Positions 32,425-47,400 of a DNA stretch of 64,000 nucleotides are shown here, in pieces (positions within the stretch are counted from its first letter, which is position 1; each line of letters starts with the position of its first letter). This DNA comes from Plecoglossus altivelis (Eukaryota; Chordata; Actinopteri; Osmeriformes; Plecoglossidae). Made by a program: the position numbers and the translations under genes. A model generated the notes under the pieces. It was given only the letters and a program-made list of their open reading frames with translations, was not told where the DNA came from and ran no database searches. The DNA is taken from the NCBI GenBank assembly GCA_036571765.1, contig BROE01000025.1, positions 82,663 through 146,662 of the forward strand. Reading direction: 5' to 3'.

Positions 32425-35363
32425 CTGTTAAATAGGAAGGAGAGTTGTATTTTTAAATGCATACAATACAGGGTTGTCATAGCATGTCTGCGTGCATGTG
32501 TGGAAGCGTGTATGAATGTGTCCTACCTTAGGCTGGTGATCGATCCTGTAGGGTGTCTGCTGAAACTGACGTATCTCTCTAATAATGTGGGAAATCTGAA
32601 AACACACACCACCAAGTATCAGTAGTGCACCATCAGTAATGTGTGTGTTTTTGTTTATGCACAGTTTTTGCGTGTGTTTGTGTGCATGTTTGTCTACCTT
32701 GGATATCTGTGTACCGTGTATGGACATGCATTCCTGTGCGTGCATGAGTCTGTGTGTGTGGTGCATGCAACCTGCGTTTGTTACCATCCTCATCTTGGAG
32801 AAGTTGACCAGGCCTTCCTCAGTGATGTTGGGGGTTCCTTCCTCAATGAAGGCCAGGTCTGTCAGATACATCCCCAGGTATGGCACACAGGGGGGGTTGC
32901 AGCTGGGGGGGAAATGGGGTTGAGGTTACTTTAAAGTGACTAGAATGTATTGTGTATCATTTGTCATATGTGATTTTTTTCATGTTTGATGTGTCTCACT
33001 TCTTGAGAGTTTCTCTCAGGTTTTTGAACCTCCCCTCAGATGAAATTGTCTTCTGCAGCTTGTCCATCAGGGCCTTAGTCTAGAGGACCAAACAACCAAC
33101 AAACAAGCATCAACTCTGTAAGTGCACACATATCCATTTCAAGTTTTCACTTGCTCAAAATCATAGAACTGTTATTCTTCATTTGAAAACTGAGTGGATC
33201 TGGTGTGCACCTGCTTGCTGACTTTGGCCCATGTCTTCTTCAACCTGTAGATGGCGCTGCGATTAAGCGCAGAGGTGATCTCCAGGACACCATTGTAGTT
33301 GTTGAGGCAGCGGCAGATGTCAGCCACAGCCACCCACTTCTCTATGGAGCTGGCTCGGGAGCCAACATCTGTGTGGGTCATGATCTGAGAAGCCACCAGA
33401 TTACTCATCTGAGTGGGGGGAAAGGGGGGAGGCCAAGAAAAGAGAAAAACCAGAGAAGATAAAGAGGACAATATAAACAAAGTTCGTCAAGGTAAAGAGA
33501 TATCAGATTAGGTAACAACACTGGAGCTGGTACAGAGGCACGTCCTGACAAACAGACACATTGATAGATGTACTGACAGACAGGATCTTCTGACAAATTT
33601 TTATTTATTTAATAATTCATTTAACAGGGACAATGCAAATTAATAAACATCTGGTCTGAGATGACCGGGCAAATCTGTACTTGATGTGGTCATTAAGCGG
33701 AGGTGGACCCAACATGTGTAGACTTTTATAGATCAGACAAGCATTTTTAAAATTTGCAGCAGATTATATTTGCGAAGAATATTACAATGATGATACGTAA
33801 AAGTTTTTCTGTCTAGACTTTTAAGTGCTGTTTTATATAATGACCATCATAGAGTTGTAACACCTACCAGAGACCAGCTGGTTATACTATTGCCTACATA
33901 GGAGAAGATAACACAGTGCAAGAACATCATGGTAGCTTCATCAGTCACTGATCTTCGAATTTGATTGAAATCCATCCATTTTTCTCCACTTTGTTCAGGG
34001 CCCGGTTGAGGGAGCAGCAATCTGAGCAGGAAGGCCCAGACTTCCTTTCCCGTGTAAGCGTTCCCTGGCCAGCTGAGAGACATAGTCCCTCAAGCGTGTC
34101 CTGGGTCTTCTCCGGGGCTGGCTCTCAGTGGGACATACCAGGAACACCTCCCGAGGGAGGCATCCAGAAGGCATCCAGAACTGATACCAGAGCCACCTCA
34201 GCTTGCTCCTCTCGAGATGGAGGAGCAGTACTCCGAACTCATCCCGCGTGACGAGCTCCTCACCCTATCTCTAAGGGAGCACCCGGCCACCTTGCAGAGG
34301 AAACTCATTTCAACCTCTTGTATCCGCAATCTTGTCCTTTCCGTTATTACCCAGAGCTCAAGACCATAGGTGAGTGTAGGAACGTATATTGACCAGTAAA
34401 TCGAGAATCAGCTCCTTCTTCACCACAATGGTCCAATACAAAGACTGCATCACTGCAGATGCTTCACCTGTCCGTCTGCCAATCTGACGCTCCGTCCTTC
34501 CCTCACTCGTGAACAAGGCCCTGAGATACTTGAACCCCTCCACTTGGGGCAAGGACTCTCCACCCATCCAGACGGGCAAGCCACCTTTTTCCGGTCAAGA
34601 ACTATGGTCTCACACTTGTAGGTGCAGATTCTCATCCAAGCCACTTCACACTCGGCTGCAAATCGCTCCTGTGCATGCAGCAGTTCCGGGTCCAATGAAG
34701 CCATCAGGACAATGTCATCTGCAAATAGCAGAGACAAGATCCCTGAACTGGACACCATCCAGCCCTTGACTATGCCTAAAAATTATGTCCATAAAAACAA
34801 TCAACAGGACCAGAGACAAAGGGTAACCCTGGCTGAGTCCAACATGCATCGGGAACAGGTCTGACTCACTACCGGCAATGCAAACACAGCTACTACTTTG
34901 GTCATACAGGGACCGGATGGCCCCAAGCAAAGGGCCCTGGACACCATACTCCCACAGAACCCCCGACAGGACACCATGAGGGACACTGTCGAACGCCTTC
35001 TCCAGATCCACAAAGCATATGGTTGGGCATGAACCCTCAAGCACCTATAGACAAATTAATTAAATAAGTAATTGGACTTGCTAATGTTAATTTATGTGTT
35101 TTGAGAAATCTGGTACCAAGGCTGTAGTGCTCCATGGCTTTAGAGAGTTTCATAGAATTAATAATGTTAATGAACTCTGCTTCAGACTTCTTGCATAGAC
35201 AGACAGGCAGACAGACAGGCAGACAGACAGTACCTTCTGATAGACAGGACCTACTGATAGACAGATAGGGGCTCACATCATTGAAGTGCTGACTGGTCTT
35301 CATGATGTAGGGTGTTCTCTCTGTCTTGTCCACCTTCATCCACCCTTGGCCGAGGAACTCCCT

Positions 35364-35400
<37 letters not shown>

Positions 35401-38400
35401 ACACACATACACACACACACAAATACACAAGCACAGTCTCCTACTTTTAAGTTCACAAGTACAAGGTATCACATCAAACACCTTAACAGATGCATACACA
35501 AACACAAACAATGCATAGATTATCAATACTTAACTACAAAAAAACACAAAACTATACACTATAAACAGCAACGTCACTCACAACCAACTGCAGGTGTTAA
35601 AGGTTTTGAGTTTCTCTGGTAGTACAAAATCTATTTGTATTGTTAGTATTATTAGAGTTTCTCTGGTAGGAGAAAGCCTATTGTTATTTGTGGTGTTATT
35701 ATTATATTGGTCCAATTGGAGTCATTGGTAACCCCTACACTAGTAATGTAAAAAGTTGTGAAAATTGGCATATTGAAACTGCAAAGTATTAGTAGCTACC
35801 ACCTAACATGGTCCATGCAATGACCAGTAATAGATATACAGTATATGTATATATGCTCATGATGAACAAAAGGGCCTCAAAATCCTTTACTTCCACCATA
35901 CTGTATTTCTGTACAATAAAGATTTGTCACAAATTACTAAGTTCTTCTGCTCATGAACTAATTGACTTGACATATGAAAGTGATTTGTAGGACATTTGTC
36001 TTCCTATAGAGTGCAAAGCAGTAAGGAATATGATCGGCCATTACAAAATGGAAAAATAATTAAAATAATGGTGAATTTGCACCTGTGGCACAAATTGTTC
36101 ATAAATAAAAGTTACATTGATATAGGGGCTTGATCTGTTCCACACATGAGGTATACCCCCCAACAAAATGTTACCATGAGCAAAGACGACGTCTTATCTC
36201 CAATCTTATCTAATTAAACGCAAATACAAGTATTACAATATTGCTTTATATATCCAGTATTCATTAACTGCTACAAAAATTTCAATCTCAAGTTCAGTTG
36301 AAGACTCTTGACAATGTTTGGTACACTAATCTGAGAAATAGTTTAATGTAAGATGAAAGGTAGGTTTATTGTCAATATTTGAAATCTGTCTGCCTGACTA
36401 CTAGCTATTGCAATTGCGTCTTGCAATGAACTGTCTCCCTTTCTTCACAGCAAAAATGCTTCTAACTCTCAGACACAACCTGGCCCCTGTTACTCATGCG
36501 ACTTTAGGGAGACACACTCATCTAAGGTTTTCTGAAAAAGGTGGTCTGACCAAGCCCCTACCCTCACTCCTTGGCTATCAGCCAAAGTCCTTGTGGATCT
36601 AGGTGTGTTTCTGATTTTGTATGTAATGGAAAAGGTTCTCAAAGTCCTGGAACATTGATAGTATAGGCCATGAGTAACTACTCTACAAATGGTCCACCAT
36701 AGCATTACAAACCATGCCCCAATTCCCAATTTCTACCCCAGGAGTCAAAAATTCCAGAAACCTTCTATACATGCCTTATTTTTCATGGGAAACTAAATAG
36801 CCAATGGTGACCCATACTTTCTGCCATGTACAGTGAGCATTTTAAAAAACATGTAAAAATCTTCTTAGGATGTGTAGGTCACAGATGTAGTTATTCTAGT
36901 TTGAGACATCAATAGCTATGGAAATAAGAATTAATGCAATTGGGAGGACGGCTTTGTCGACACAAAATGTTTCTTGTCGTTTGTTCATTATTTGAATATA
37001 AATGTATGTACAACAGTTTCAACCAAGTAGGTCTATATTTATCGGACAAATAGCATTTCATGAGATATTTGACGGCCTCAAACAGCATGAATCTGCCACT
37101 GCGCCTTAGGAAAAGACTCTTGTCTTAATTTCCTATGCAGATAGGGGATGTTCTAGAGTCTAACAGTACATCTGGACCCAGCTTTCCCCCATGGTCTAGA
37201 ATAGTACTGTTAGAAAGTCCAGTTATATGACCACAGGTGGTATTGCCATTTCTGTTAAATCAAGCTGTCTTGAAGGTGTCTGGGTTATGTTGCTAATCAT
37301 AATCATAATTTCTGTTTGCTTATGTTGGAAGAGGTGTTTTTGGTTTGATAATAATATGTTATAACATATAATAATATATAATTGCCTTTCACAGATGTAC
37401 TTTAAAACTTAAAATTTAATTGAGCTTGTTCCATTGACCAATTGTAAGTGCTTGGACAAAGTGTGGACCATTCCTATGAGATTATTGATTTCTAAATGCA
37501 AATCAATATTAGCTGACAGAATTAACACTGCACCACTGTTTGAAACAGATCTTGGAGGATGCCATGAATGACCAAGATAGTCATGACTGGTTACACGTCA
37601 GAATGCATGTATGACATCACAGAAACAAGTGAAAGGCTTACTGGTAGGGGATACTCCTGAAGACGATGTGATCTAGCAGGGTGCTTTGCTCAGCCAGCTC
37701 CATCGCTGACAGCGACTCAAAACATTCTGCTTTGGGGCACTCTGCCTGCACATACACACAGAAACACACAGAAACAGGCTTTCAGAAAAAAAACGTTCAC
37801 TTTCACATATGTTGCCAAGTGGCTTAAAGCCATTATTTATGGTTCCTAAACAGGTCGGTGGGGTTTCACTCAAATTACCAGTGCGCATGTGTGACAGAGT
37901 GGTTAGTGTGCACTGTGAAAGATAAATCTGACATTAAAGAGATTTTAGAGAGCTCTGAATTAAAACATGATGAATATAGTGTTTGGCTAAATATACATTT
38001 AATGTAGTAGAAATTTGTGTTTTGATTAGATGCCAGAACATTCATATTGCCAATACGTGAACCACATAGTGAGACATACGGTTTTAAGTACATGTGCTAA
38101 ACAAATACTAAAGACTACTAATACAAATACTAAAGAAAGGTTTATAATGTAATTTTTGTTATATGTGTCATGCAGTTCCTTGTTACATTTGATTTACTAA
38201 ATGTTGGGAAAAATGTTGTACAAATGACCTGAAATGTAAAGCCAAATGTAGGTGGCTAGCAAATTTAAAGTTTCATCTCTGTCTATGTGCAGCCACAGCC
38301 TTATTTCAAGGTTGATTTTCTTTTATGCAATTTTGTTTAAGAAACATTTAAGAAAGACACAACCATATTCTGGTTTATTGACCTTTATTTTGTGAAAGCT

Positions 38401-41400
38401 TTATAGATCATTGATTTTCTATACAAAACAGAGAGTCAGAGAGTAAGCCCCTAAAAAGGAGAATTAAATCTGGTGTTCATTTACAGACACCCTCAGTCAC
38501 ACACGGTTCTCTATCCCTTGCTTCCGTTCTCTTAATCACCCTCTTACTCTTTCTGTTTCTTATCATCTAGATACTCGTATTTACCTTGCTTTGATGTTTA
38601 GTGTACTCAATTATAGGTTTATAGTCCTAAGCCCCCACCCCAGCTTGAAGGGGACAAATGGAGATTGGTGGTATCGCATTTCCATTTTGGCACCCTTCTC
38701 ATTTTGATGATATTATTTTACATCAAGTCAGATGGTTTTACATTAAGTAAAGTCAAAATAAAAATGAAAATGCTTCATAATTTTTTGTTTCTATCAACAA
38801 AAGCATAGACCTATTATTACATCAAAAGACTGTCGTAGAACTAAGCCAAAAAATGCTTTAAAATTCTGCAAATATTCTTGTATGAAAAAGCAATTATTTT
38901 GAGCCCGGTTCACAAACAGAAAAAAATCTTGTTAGGGATTTTGACTGGAGTTGATGAGCCAGTTGACCACTGAGCATTTCCCATGGGTAGCCATTGTGAT
39001 TTCACTACAACTATCCAGTTACATTATGCCATCAATGGTCTGCCCTGGCAGAGTAACATGACGATTGTCATTCAGCTTGTGTTTCATTCTCTGCATTCTG
39101 TTCTGGGCTGATAGCAAGTTGAAAAGCTTGTTAATCGTTTCACATACCATTCCATAATACTTAAGGACGGTCCAATCAATTTCAGAGACACTGACTGAAA
39201 GAGCTGCTCGCCAGTTGGACCTCCATGTACATTGAATTACGAAGCAAAGGTGCATCGAGGGTATTGCTTTGTTTCCTTACCATCTGTAGGATGTCCTCTA
39301 TCCTTAGCTGTGTATCGTCCTGCTCCTCCTGGGAAAGCGTGCTAAAGAGACAACACATTCTGATTGGTCAATTGACGACAAAAAAAACAACCTAATTGGT
39401 CAATTGTAACCCTAACCCTCTGTTAGAGCACGGCATTTATCATATGTATATGAGTTTGTGTGTATATGTATTTGTGTGTGAGTGTGTATATACCTCAGTA
39501 TGTTGGCAGTTGCCTTCCTTTCCTGAGGAAGAAGGTCAGGGTCTCTCAGTACCTCCTCCAGCAGACAGGCCACGCTCATCTTCAACTCCCCATTCATTTC
39601 AAAGTCCTGCACAACACACACACACACACACAGGTCTATAATTCTATCATCCTGCTATCTTCCTGCACACCCTTTTTAAAAAGACAGTCGTAACACATTC
39701 TTGTTCAACCATCATTACATTGTGAGCGTGTATTTCTATGTATGTGGTATGTGTGTGTGTACAGACCTGGGAGTGTTTGGAGACCCAGTGTCGTAACACA
39801 TTTAAAACTCTGTTGGTTGCAGCCCTGCGGATGATGAACTCCTTGTCACATGTCCTCTCAGAGTTAGTGAACACTGCAGGACACAAGCAGGCACAGTGTA
39901 AGTGTGTGTCTGTGTGTGTGTTTGTCAATGTGTGTGCATCTGTATGTACCTGGGGGAGAACTATGTCCAGCTGCAGCTGTGGCAATAGCGAAGGCTGAGG
40001 CAGGAGAGACGGAGCATCGAGAGTTCTCTCCTGATTGGACTACAGGTTATCAGCATCATTAGCATATTTCTTATCACTCTCACCATCACCATTATCATCA
40101 TCATCACTCTGATAAACCTAATCACTGTCATCATCACTACCATTGTTATCATCATTTCTATAATCACTATTATCTTATTATCAACATCACCATCATCATA
40201 AACTGTGTGTGAGAGTACAAGTGTTTTTTATGTTATGTGCGTGCCTGAGTGTGTGTGTGTATAAGGTTAATAGGGGTTGACCATATAGCAACTAGCCTAC
40301 ATAGTAGCCTTCCTTGAATATTGTTCAAACCTGGCAGGCCCAGGGGAAACTGGCTCTGGAGAACCCCACATACACAACACTCTACCCCACCCCCAACATC
40401 ACACCCACCTCCTGGCCGGTACCGGAGGTGTCGTGGGGTGGAGGGAGAGCGGCAGGGAGAGGTCTCTCCTGGATCACTGCTCTGGGGAGACTCTGGGAGG
40501 ATCTTCTCCAGAGAGACCGACTCAAGCACAGCTACAACAACACACTAAGGATGAGCAAAACAGCATGGAACTGCATTTGATATATGAACTACACTGAGAG
40601 TAAGAAGTGAAAAGTAAAAAGTGAATTACAGTGAGAGTCAAAACTTTTTACTTTGTGCATACTGCATGTGGTTACATATTTGTCGGTGGGTTAGGGTTAC
40701 ATTGAAATTGGGAAATGGACAATTTACATTATGTATGTAGTATTTGTGGCTTATTAATATTGGAGAATCTCCGAGTCTTTAACATATTTTAAAAATGTGA
40801 CCTTCAATGACCCTAATACGCCATCGTACATCGCAATCATCATTGTTAATATGACATTTTAGTTTCTCAATTACTTTTATATTTGTCGAAGGTCTTATAA
40901 AAGCAATATCTCACTTCAGGCCATTATCAAAGGTAATGATATTACAGGTAAGGGACTGTTGGCTCCTCTTTGCATCAGGTAACCATATAATATACCATGG
41001 CCTAAATTGAGCTTCTCCTTAAAAGATATACAGTAATAAATAACAACTACATACAGGAAACTACAATTACAAAGTATATTTATAACTGCATACATAATGT
41101 AAATTTAACTCTGAAACATATTCCATTCTTCCCTGACTTGTCTACACAGAGTGTGAGTCTGTGTGTGTACTGTCTGTATTGTCCTTCACAGCTTTCCAGG
41201 ATACAAATACTGTTTAAAGCAGAGGAATAAATATCCACGTAGACCCAGAGTACACTGAAAACCTTTGATGAACCTCTTTATTTGTGCTCTCTCGTGCTTT
41301 CTATCACTGTCTGTTCTCCCTTCCTCCCCCATTTCCCTACCTCTGTCTTTCACTCTCCTGTCCTCCCTCTCACCTCTGCGAATGCTGCGTCTCAGTTTCC

Positions 41401-44400
41401 CACAGAAGGCATCCATTCTGGGTAGCTCCTCCCCATCAAAGAGAATCGTGGAGCTCTGGTCAGGGGAGGGGGGCAGGGGGTCCTGGTCCTGGATGAGACC
41501 ACAGCCCAGTGGGAGGGAGGTGGAGAAGGTGGGGGTAGAGATGGGAGGGGAGGTGGGGGTGGATGTGGTAGGCGAATCTAGTGTCTGTTGGGTGTCTGTG
41601 AAAAGGGGTGTCTGTGGTGTGGGCATGGAGGTAGGAGAAATGTGGGGCTCATCTGCAGAGATAGTGAGGTTGGGGTTCTCAGGGGTGGGGGTTTCGGGAG
41701 TGGGGTAGGGTGTGGATTGGGTCTGGTGTGTGTGTTTAAAAGTGGATTGGGTCTGGTGTGCGTGTGTGGGCAGGATTTGAGGGGTGCATGTAGAGAGGGG
41801 CGGGGTTTGAGGTGTGTGTGTTGAGGTTGGGATACTGATAGAAGACTGGGAGGATGAGAGGGCGGGGTTCGGGTAACTGAGATCCAGCCCAGCCAGACGG
41901 GAACTGAGGGGGGAGCTGAGTGGGGAGTTGAGGGAGAGTTTGCGCATGCGCACTGGGGAGCAAGAGTGGGAGGGGAGGGAGAGGGGAGGAGGAGAGGAGA
42001 ATTTACGGCAGAGGTGAGGGGATTTGTCGCTGATGTGCTCCCCGCTGTTTCTGTTGTTCTGACTGGTGGCAAAGTACAACTCAAGAGACCTGGAGGGATG
42101 GATGGGGGATACAGAAAGGAGGGGGAAGAAAGTGGTGGAAGGGTTTAAAACAGGTGCGGACAGTGAACAGAGAGAAGTGAGGGCAAAGGAAATGATTGTT
42201 GATGATGAGAAGGATGAGGAGCCAGAGAGAGGAGAAAGCAGGGGATAGATACAGAGGGAAGAGACAGAGACAAGGGGTAAACAGAAATAAGGGGGGTAGA
42301 GAGAGGGGAGGGAGAGAAGGGGTTGTTTGAGAGTAGAAAGAGACAGAGAGGAGTGGGGACACAGAAAGAAGAGAGGCAATATAGAGAAGGGGCAAAAATG
42401 GGAGATCGAAATGAGGGCGAAGTCAAGATGTGAAGAGAAGCGAGAGATGTAGAGAGAAAGGAGGTGGAGACAAAAGGAGGGGTATAAGAGGGCAGAGAGA
42501 CAAAGTAATCATTAAGATGCTTTGTAATCTTAGTCAGGACAGGGGACAAGGACAATTGGAGAAGCAAAGGAGAAACATTGAGCAGACAAAGGTGAAGGCG
42601 AGAGGAAAAAGAAAACAAAGGATGAGTGAGAGGGGAAGGGCAGGGAGACAGAGAGGGAGAGAGAGGGAGTAAGGAATGGGGAGAAAGAAAAGGAGAGAGA
42701 CAGTGAGACAATGAAAGGAGACAGAGAGTGTTACTTAGACTTGTCCAGAGAGATCTTCCTGATCTTCAGGGTGTAGTCTGGACAAATGGAGGTGATGGAC
42801 AGACGATCGAATGAGTGGTACTGAACCCTGTGGATGGAGAGATGAGTGGATGGATGGATACATGAAGATGTATAGGGATGCAGGAAAGGGACATACACGC
42901 ACATGCTGGAAAGATCAATATGTCTGGAAGATTAACACACTTTGGACTCAACTACAGAAGCAGGGACTGGAGGGGGGTAGAAAGTAGAGGGAAAGAGTGA
43001 AAAGTAGAGTTTTAGAATGAGGAAGAGATGGGAATATACAGTAGGAAGAGAAGGAGAGAGTGCACTTAGTGTCTGCCAAAAATGAACTGCGTTCCTGTGT
43101 TCATCTATTCTACTAACGGGTGTTTGTACGTGCATGTGCGTGATAGTGTACAGTGACTATAAAAGGCATTTTACCCCATGGACTTTTTTATGTTGTTTTT
43201 TGACAACATTGAATACCAGTGGATTTTATGACTTTTTTTACATTAATCAAGAAGTTAAAAGGAGATCACGTGTGTGCTATCAATGTGTTCCAAGTGACTT
43301 AGATGTTAAAAAGTCACTGGAAGGATTGATATTTGGTTAGTCTGTATCTTGACAAACACAAACAGCTTTATGGGAGCTTGGCAAAAAGAAAGATAGATTT
43401 GAAAAAATCTCAATATATTTATCTTGGTTAGTGCTTGCTAGGAGGCATCTGGGAGACCAAAACAAAGAGAAGAAGGTTCTATGTTTTGATGAGACCAAAA
43501 TTTTATTTTGGTCGAATAGATCTTATAGAGACTATTTGTGTATTTGTGCACGTGTGCATGTCTGAATGGGTGTTTGTGTATGTGTTTGCAGCACTGAAGA
43601 TCTAGTTACAATTGTGTGCAGACATGCAGTAGTTCTCTATACACCTCTTTCTGGAGTCCGCTTAGAGGAAGTCTACACCCTCTGAAGACAAAATTTACAT
43701 GGACTTTCGCAGATCCTCATCCTCAACAAACAGCTCAATAACACACACACACACATAACTAATGAAACACACAATGAAACACAATGAAACAAACATTTAA
43801 GAGAGAGTCTTTATCAAGTGTTAAACCAGAATTTTGTCATGTGTTAGACCTGCAAACATAACAACGTCTCACAATGTAGTCAATCACAAATGTAATACAA
43901 TCTGCAGCTTTAAATGTAACAATCCCACACACATAATGTTTCCCACAAACCCAATCGCAGTTACCTGCGATAAAGGTAAAACGTATTTTCACAGCAAATA
44001 GTTATTACATTAGCCATTATTTGTTAGATTTGCAGGAAAGTAAAAATCTTCCGTTTTTTTATATGATGTAATAACTTAACACACATATAATCAAATAATA
44101 ATAGTAGGTTAGTAGGCCAAAAAAATGCTCACTGACTCTAAACAGGAATTACTATTTGGAAGAATCATGGTCTGGATTGAGTCCCCACAACGAATATAAT
44201 GCTGTTTCTGACAATCAATACTTTGCGGTCTTTAGCCTACTTATGCATAGTTTTACGTATGCAGGTGTGTTTGTACTGAAACGTTTGTATAGAGTTGCAA
44301 CAATTGTTTGTGCATTTTTCTTTTTTAAACTCTTGGCTTTGTAATAAACCCGGAATTAATATGATGGAGAAATAGTATAATAACCAGTCAAACCAGGTCA

Positions 44401-47400
44401 GTCTATAGTGGACAATTTTTGTGAAGGCTGGTGTGTCTAGTAAAGACATTTGAAGGAACTTGTAAAAATACATTTTATTTAGGATTTATTACATTTGTGG
44501 GAGCTTTAAAAAATGTTCAAAGCTGAAGCTTGTCAACCTTTCTGCAAATCTAACAAAATACAGCAAACACAATAATTATAACTTTGTAGGAAATGTATTA
44601 CATTTGTTGGATTATTACATTAAAAGCTGCAGATTTGTATTACGTTTGTGGTTTACTACATTTGTGGAATGTTGTTACATAAGAGGCTATAATAAAGCAT
44701 GTATGCATGTGTTACCTGATGGGAATGGAGGTAAACGGTTTCTTGTAGATATCAGCCAGCTTGTCCATGATGACAGAGGCACAGGTGAAGACTCTGTAGG
44801 TGTGTAGGAATGTGTTGAGGAAGTCTATGGACAGGAAGCGCAGGTCTGTCAACCTCTCCAGCAGGCGCTCCACGCTGGCATACCGGATCTGGGGGACCTT
44901 GCACGAGTTGAGCGTCTTGCTGAAGCAAATGTCAACATCATCTTTATGGAGACGCATATCGGATCTGATGGACACACACAACCACACACACAACCACAAA
45001 CACATCCAAGCACTTGTGAAATATCTACAGTGTCTTTCAAGCTTAATCATCTGAAGTGACTTGTATTAAAGACAGTGATGAATACGTATGCATGTGGGAA
45101 TGTATATTGTGGTAACCACCGAGGGGGAATCCAGGTGAGCCACTTAAAGATGCACATGATGCAGTGGCAGAGTGAAGTACACTGGTGGGTTCTATTTGTA
45201 GAAAAATTTGAGAACATGTCTCAAAGAAAATCACTAGACAAAAATGAATAACTTAATAAATCAAGTCACTCTGTGCTACACCTGTGTGCTGTCCACCTAG
45301 GGGAGTAGGCACAGCTCAATTAGCAACACAGATCAGCTGTTTTTTCTGAACTTAAGCCCTCATCTCTTTTTGTCTCAGTCACCACACTTAACACTTCTTC
45401 TCTCTGTTTGGAGCTGGCCAGTCTCATGGCCTTGCCCTTCTTGTCTCATTTGCTGCATTTATGTCCCTTCCCAGCTGAGGGGCGTGAGCAAAAGAGACCT
45501 CCCATCCATGACATACCCGCCTTAGGCTGAGTATGCTGACCGTGGTTCTGACTGGCCCGCTGTGGTTGTTTCTGCATCATGTTTTACACACCTGATCCCG
45601 AGCAGAAAGCCTCTGTCCCAGCGTACTGGCGCAGCACACTGTTCTCTGTCCGGTGCTCCACCTGGAAGTTATATTCCTGCAGCGTGAGGAACCACCGCTA
45701 GATGCCGATGTTAGTGTCTTCTACTACACTCATCCACATCAAGGGCACATGACCAGTAATCCAATGTATCTCAGTTAGAACCTGAGCTATTGAGGGTCCA
45801 CTTGATGGCCAGGGCCTTCTTTTCCACCAGTGCTCTCTTATGTGGTAAGTGCTTCCTGCTGACATAGGTATGGGGTGCCGTGTGTCACCATGTTGTTGGG
45901 AAAGGACTGCTCCAAGGCCCACTTCCAGAGTGTCTGTATGGACTTCAGAAGCGGAGTTGAAGTCAGGCATGACAAAGACTGGCTGCTGACAGAGGGGCTG
46001 CCTGAGCACCTTGTCTTCATTTGTGGTGTCTGTCCAGTCCATGTGTAATGCTGAGGCATTACCCAACACAGTACTCCTCCAGACCTAAGAAGCTCTTCTT
46101 TGGATTGGCTTGCTCACCAGTCTCCGGTGATGGAAGTGGGTGGTCTAGTATCCACGGTGCATGACTATGCCATCTATGTAAGCAGTACATGTATGCATTC
46201 TCCTGGCGCAGTCTCATCAGCTGGTCCAAGCTTGGCAGGCCACCATCCACTTCAAAAGAGACATCAATACAATGATGACAACCCGTCTAGGATTAAAAAG
46301 GCTGTGCATGAGATATACACCTTATTAACTTTAAGGAAGTCATTACAGAATCGATACAAAGCATCCGGACTGGTGACATGGATGAAAGAGCTGGACCAGG
46401 CACCGTGCAAATCCTTTATTACCCTCACTCGCAGCACATTCTTCACCTCTTCTCAAATGGTACTTATCATGCATCTGGTATGTGGTAGTAGTGGAGGAGC
46501 ACCTTTTCTCCTGGTTTGGTCTGAATGTCTTGTTGGGCCATGGTGGTCTCCCCTGGTTGGTGTGAGAAGATATCCAGGTGCTGAAGTATCATTTCACAGA
46601 GGTCTTGCTCTTGGTTTGATCAAAAATCTTTGCCGAGTGGGACTGCCAGGTTTGTAAGGCAGAACATTAAGGCTGTGAGACCAAGAAACTGTCAGTGATC
46701 TGTCTGATTTTTGCAGGTTGAAGTGATGCAACTGGTTGAGCTTTCACATCTCTGGCTGTCGTACATGGTAGTTGATGTCCTTATCCGGCTGAATGACTCA
46801 TGAACCTCCTCAATGTGGACCCGGACTAGGACCCAGTCACCAACCTGGAGGGTGCATAGCTGGGCAACCCAACTCTGAGTTCAAAGCCTGTGAGCTCTGT
46901 CTGCGTGTTGCACTCGCTTCAACCTGGAGTTGTGTTCCTCAATACTGGATTCATAAATAAAGACACAATCAATGAATACCTGGCACACTCTTGATCTGTT
47001 CTATGGAAGACCTCTGGTGCAGAAGTTAAACCAAATGCTTGCCTCTTAAATTAATATCGTCTAAACAGTGTATTATACATTATGTATACACAGACTGATC
47101 CTATGCTCATCTAAATATATTCGCCAAAACACAGTAGAAGCATTGAGAAGCATCTACTCTTTGCTATGTCTCAAGATATTCTCTCTCTGAAAGTGCTTTT
47201 TTTTACATATGTATTCAACTCGTTAGGATCTATGCACCGTCTAAGAGGCTCACATTTGTTCTGCATTATGACTAAGGAGTCATCTAACGCCAATGGCACC
47301 TTCCTACGTGCATGGACTACAAACGTGTTGTCAGCCTTTGCCTTGGAATTCATCTGCGTATGCGTTCTACATTTGTACTGATCCATCACTATTAACTGCA

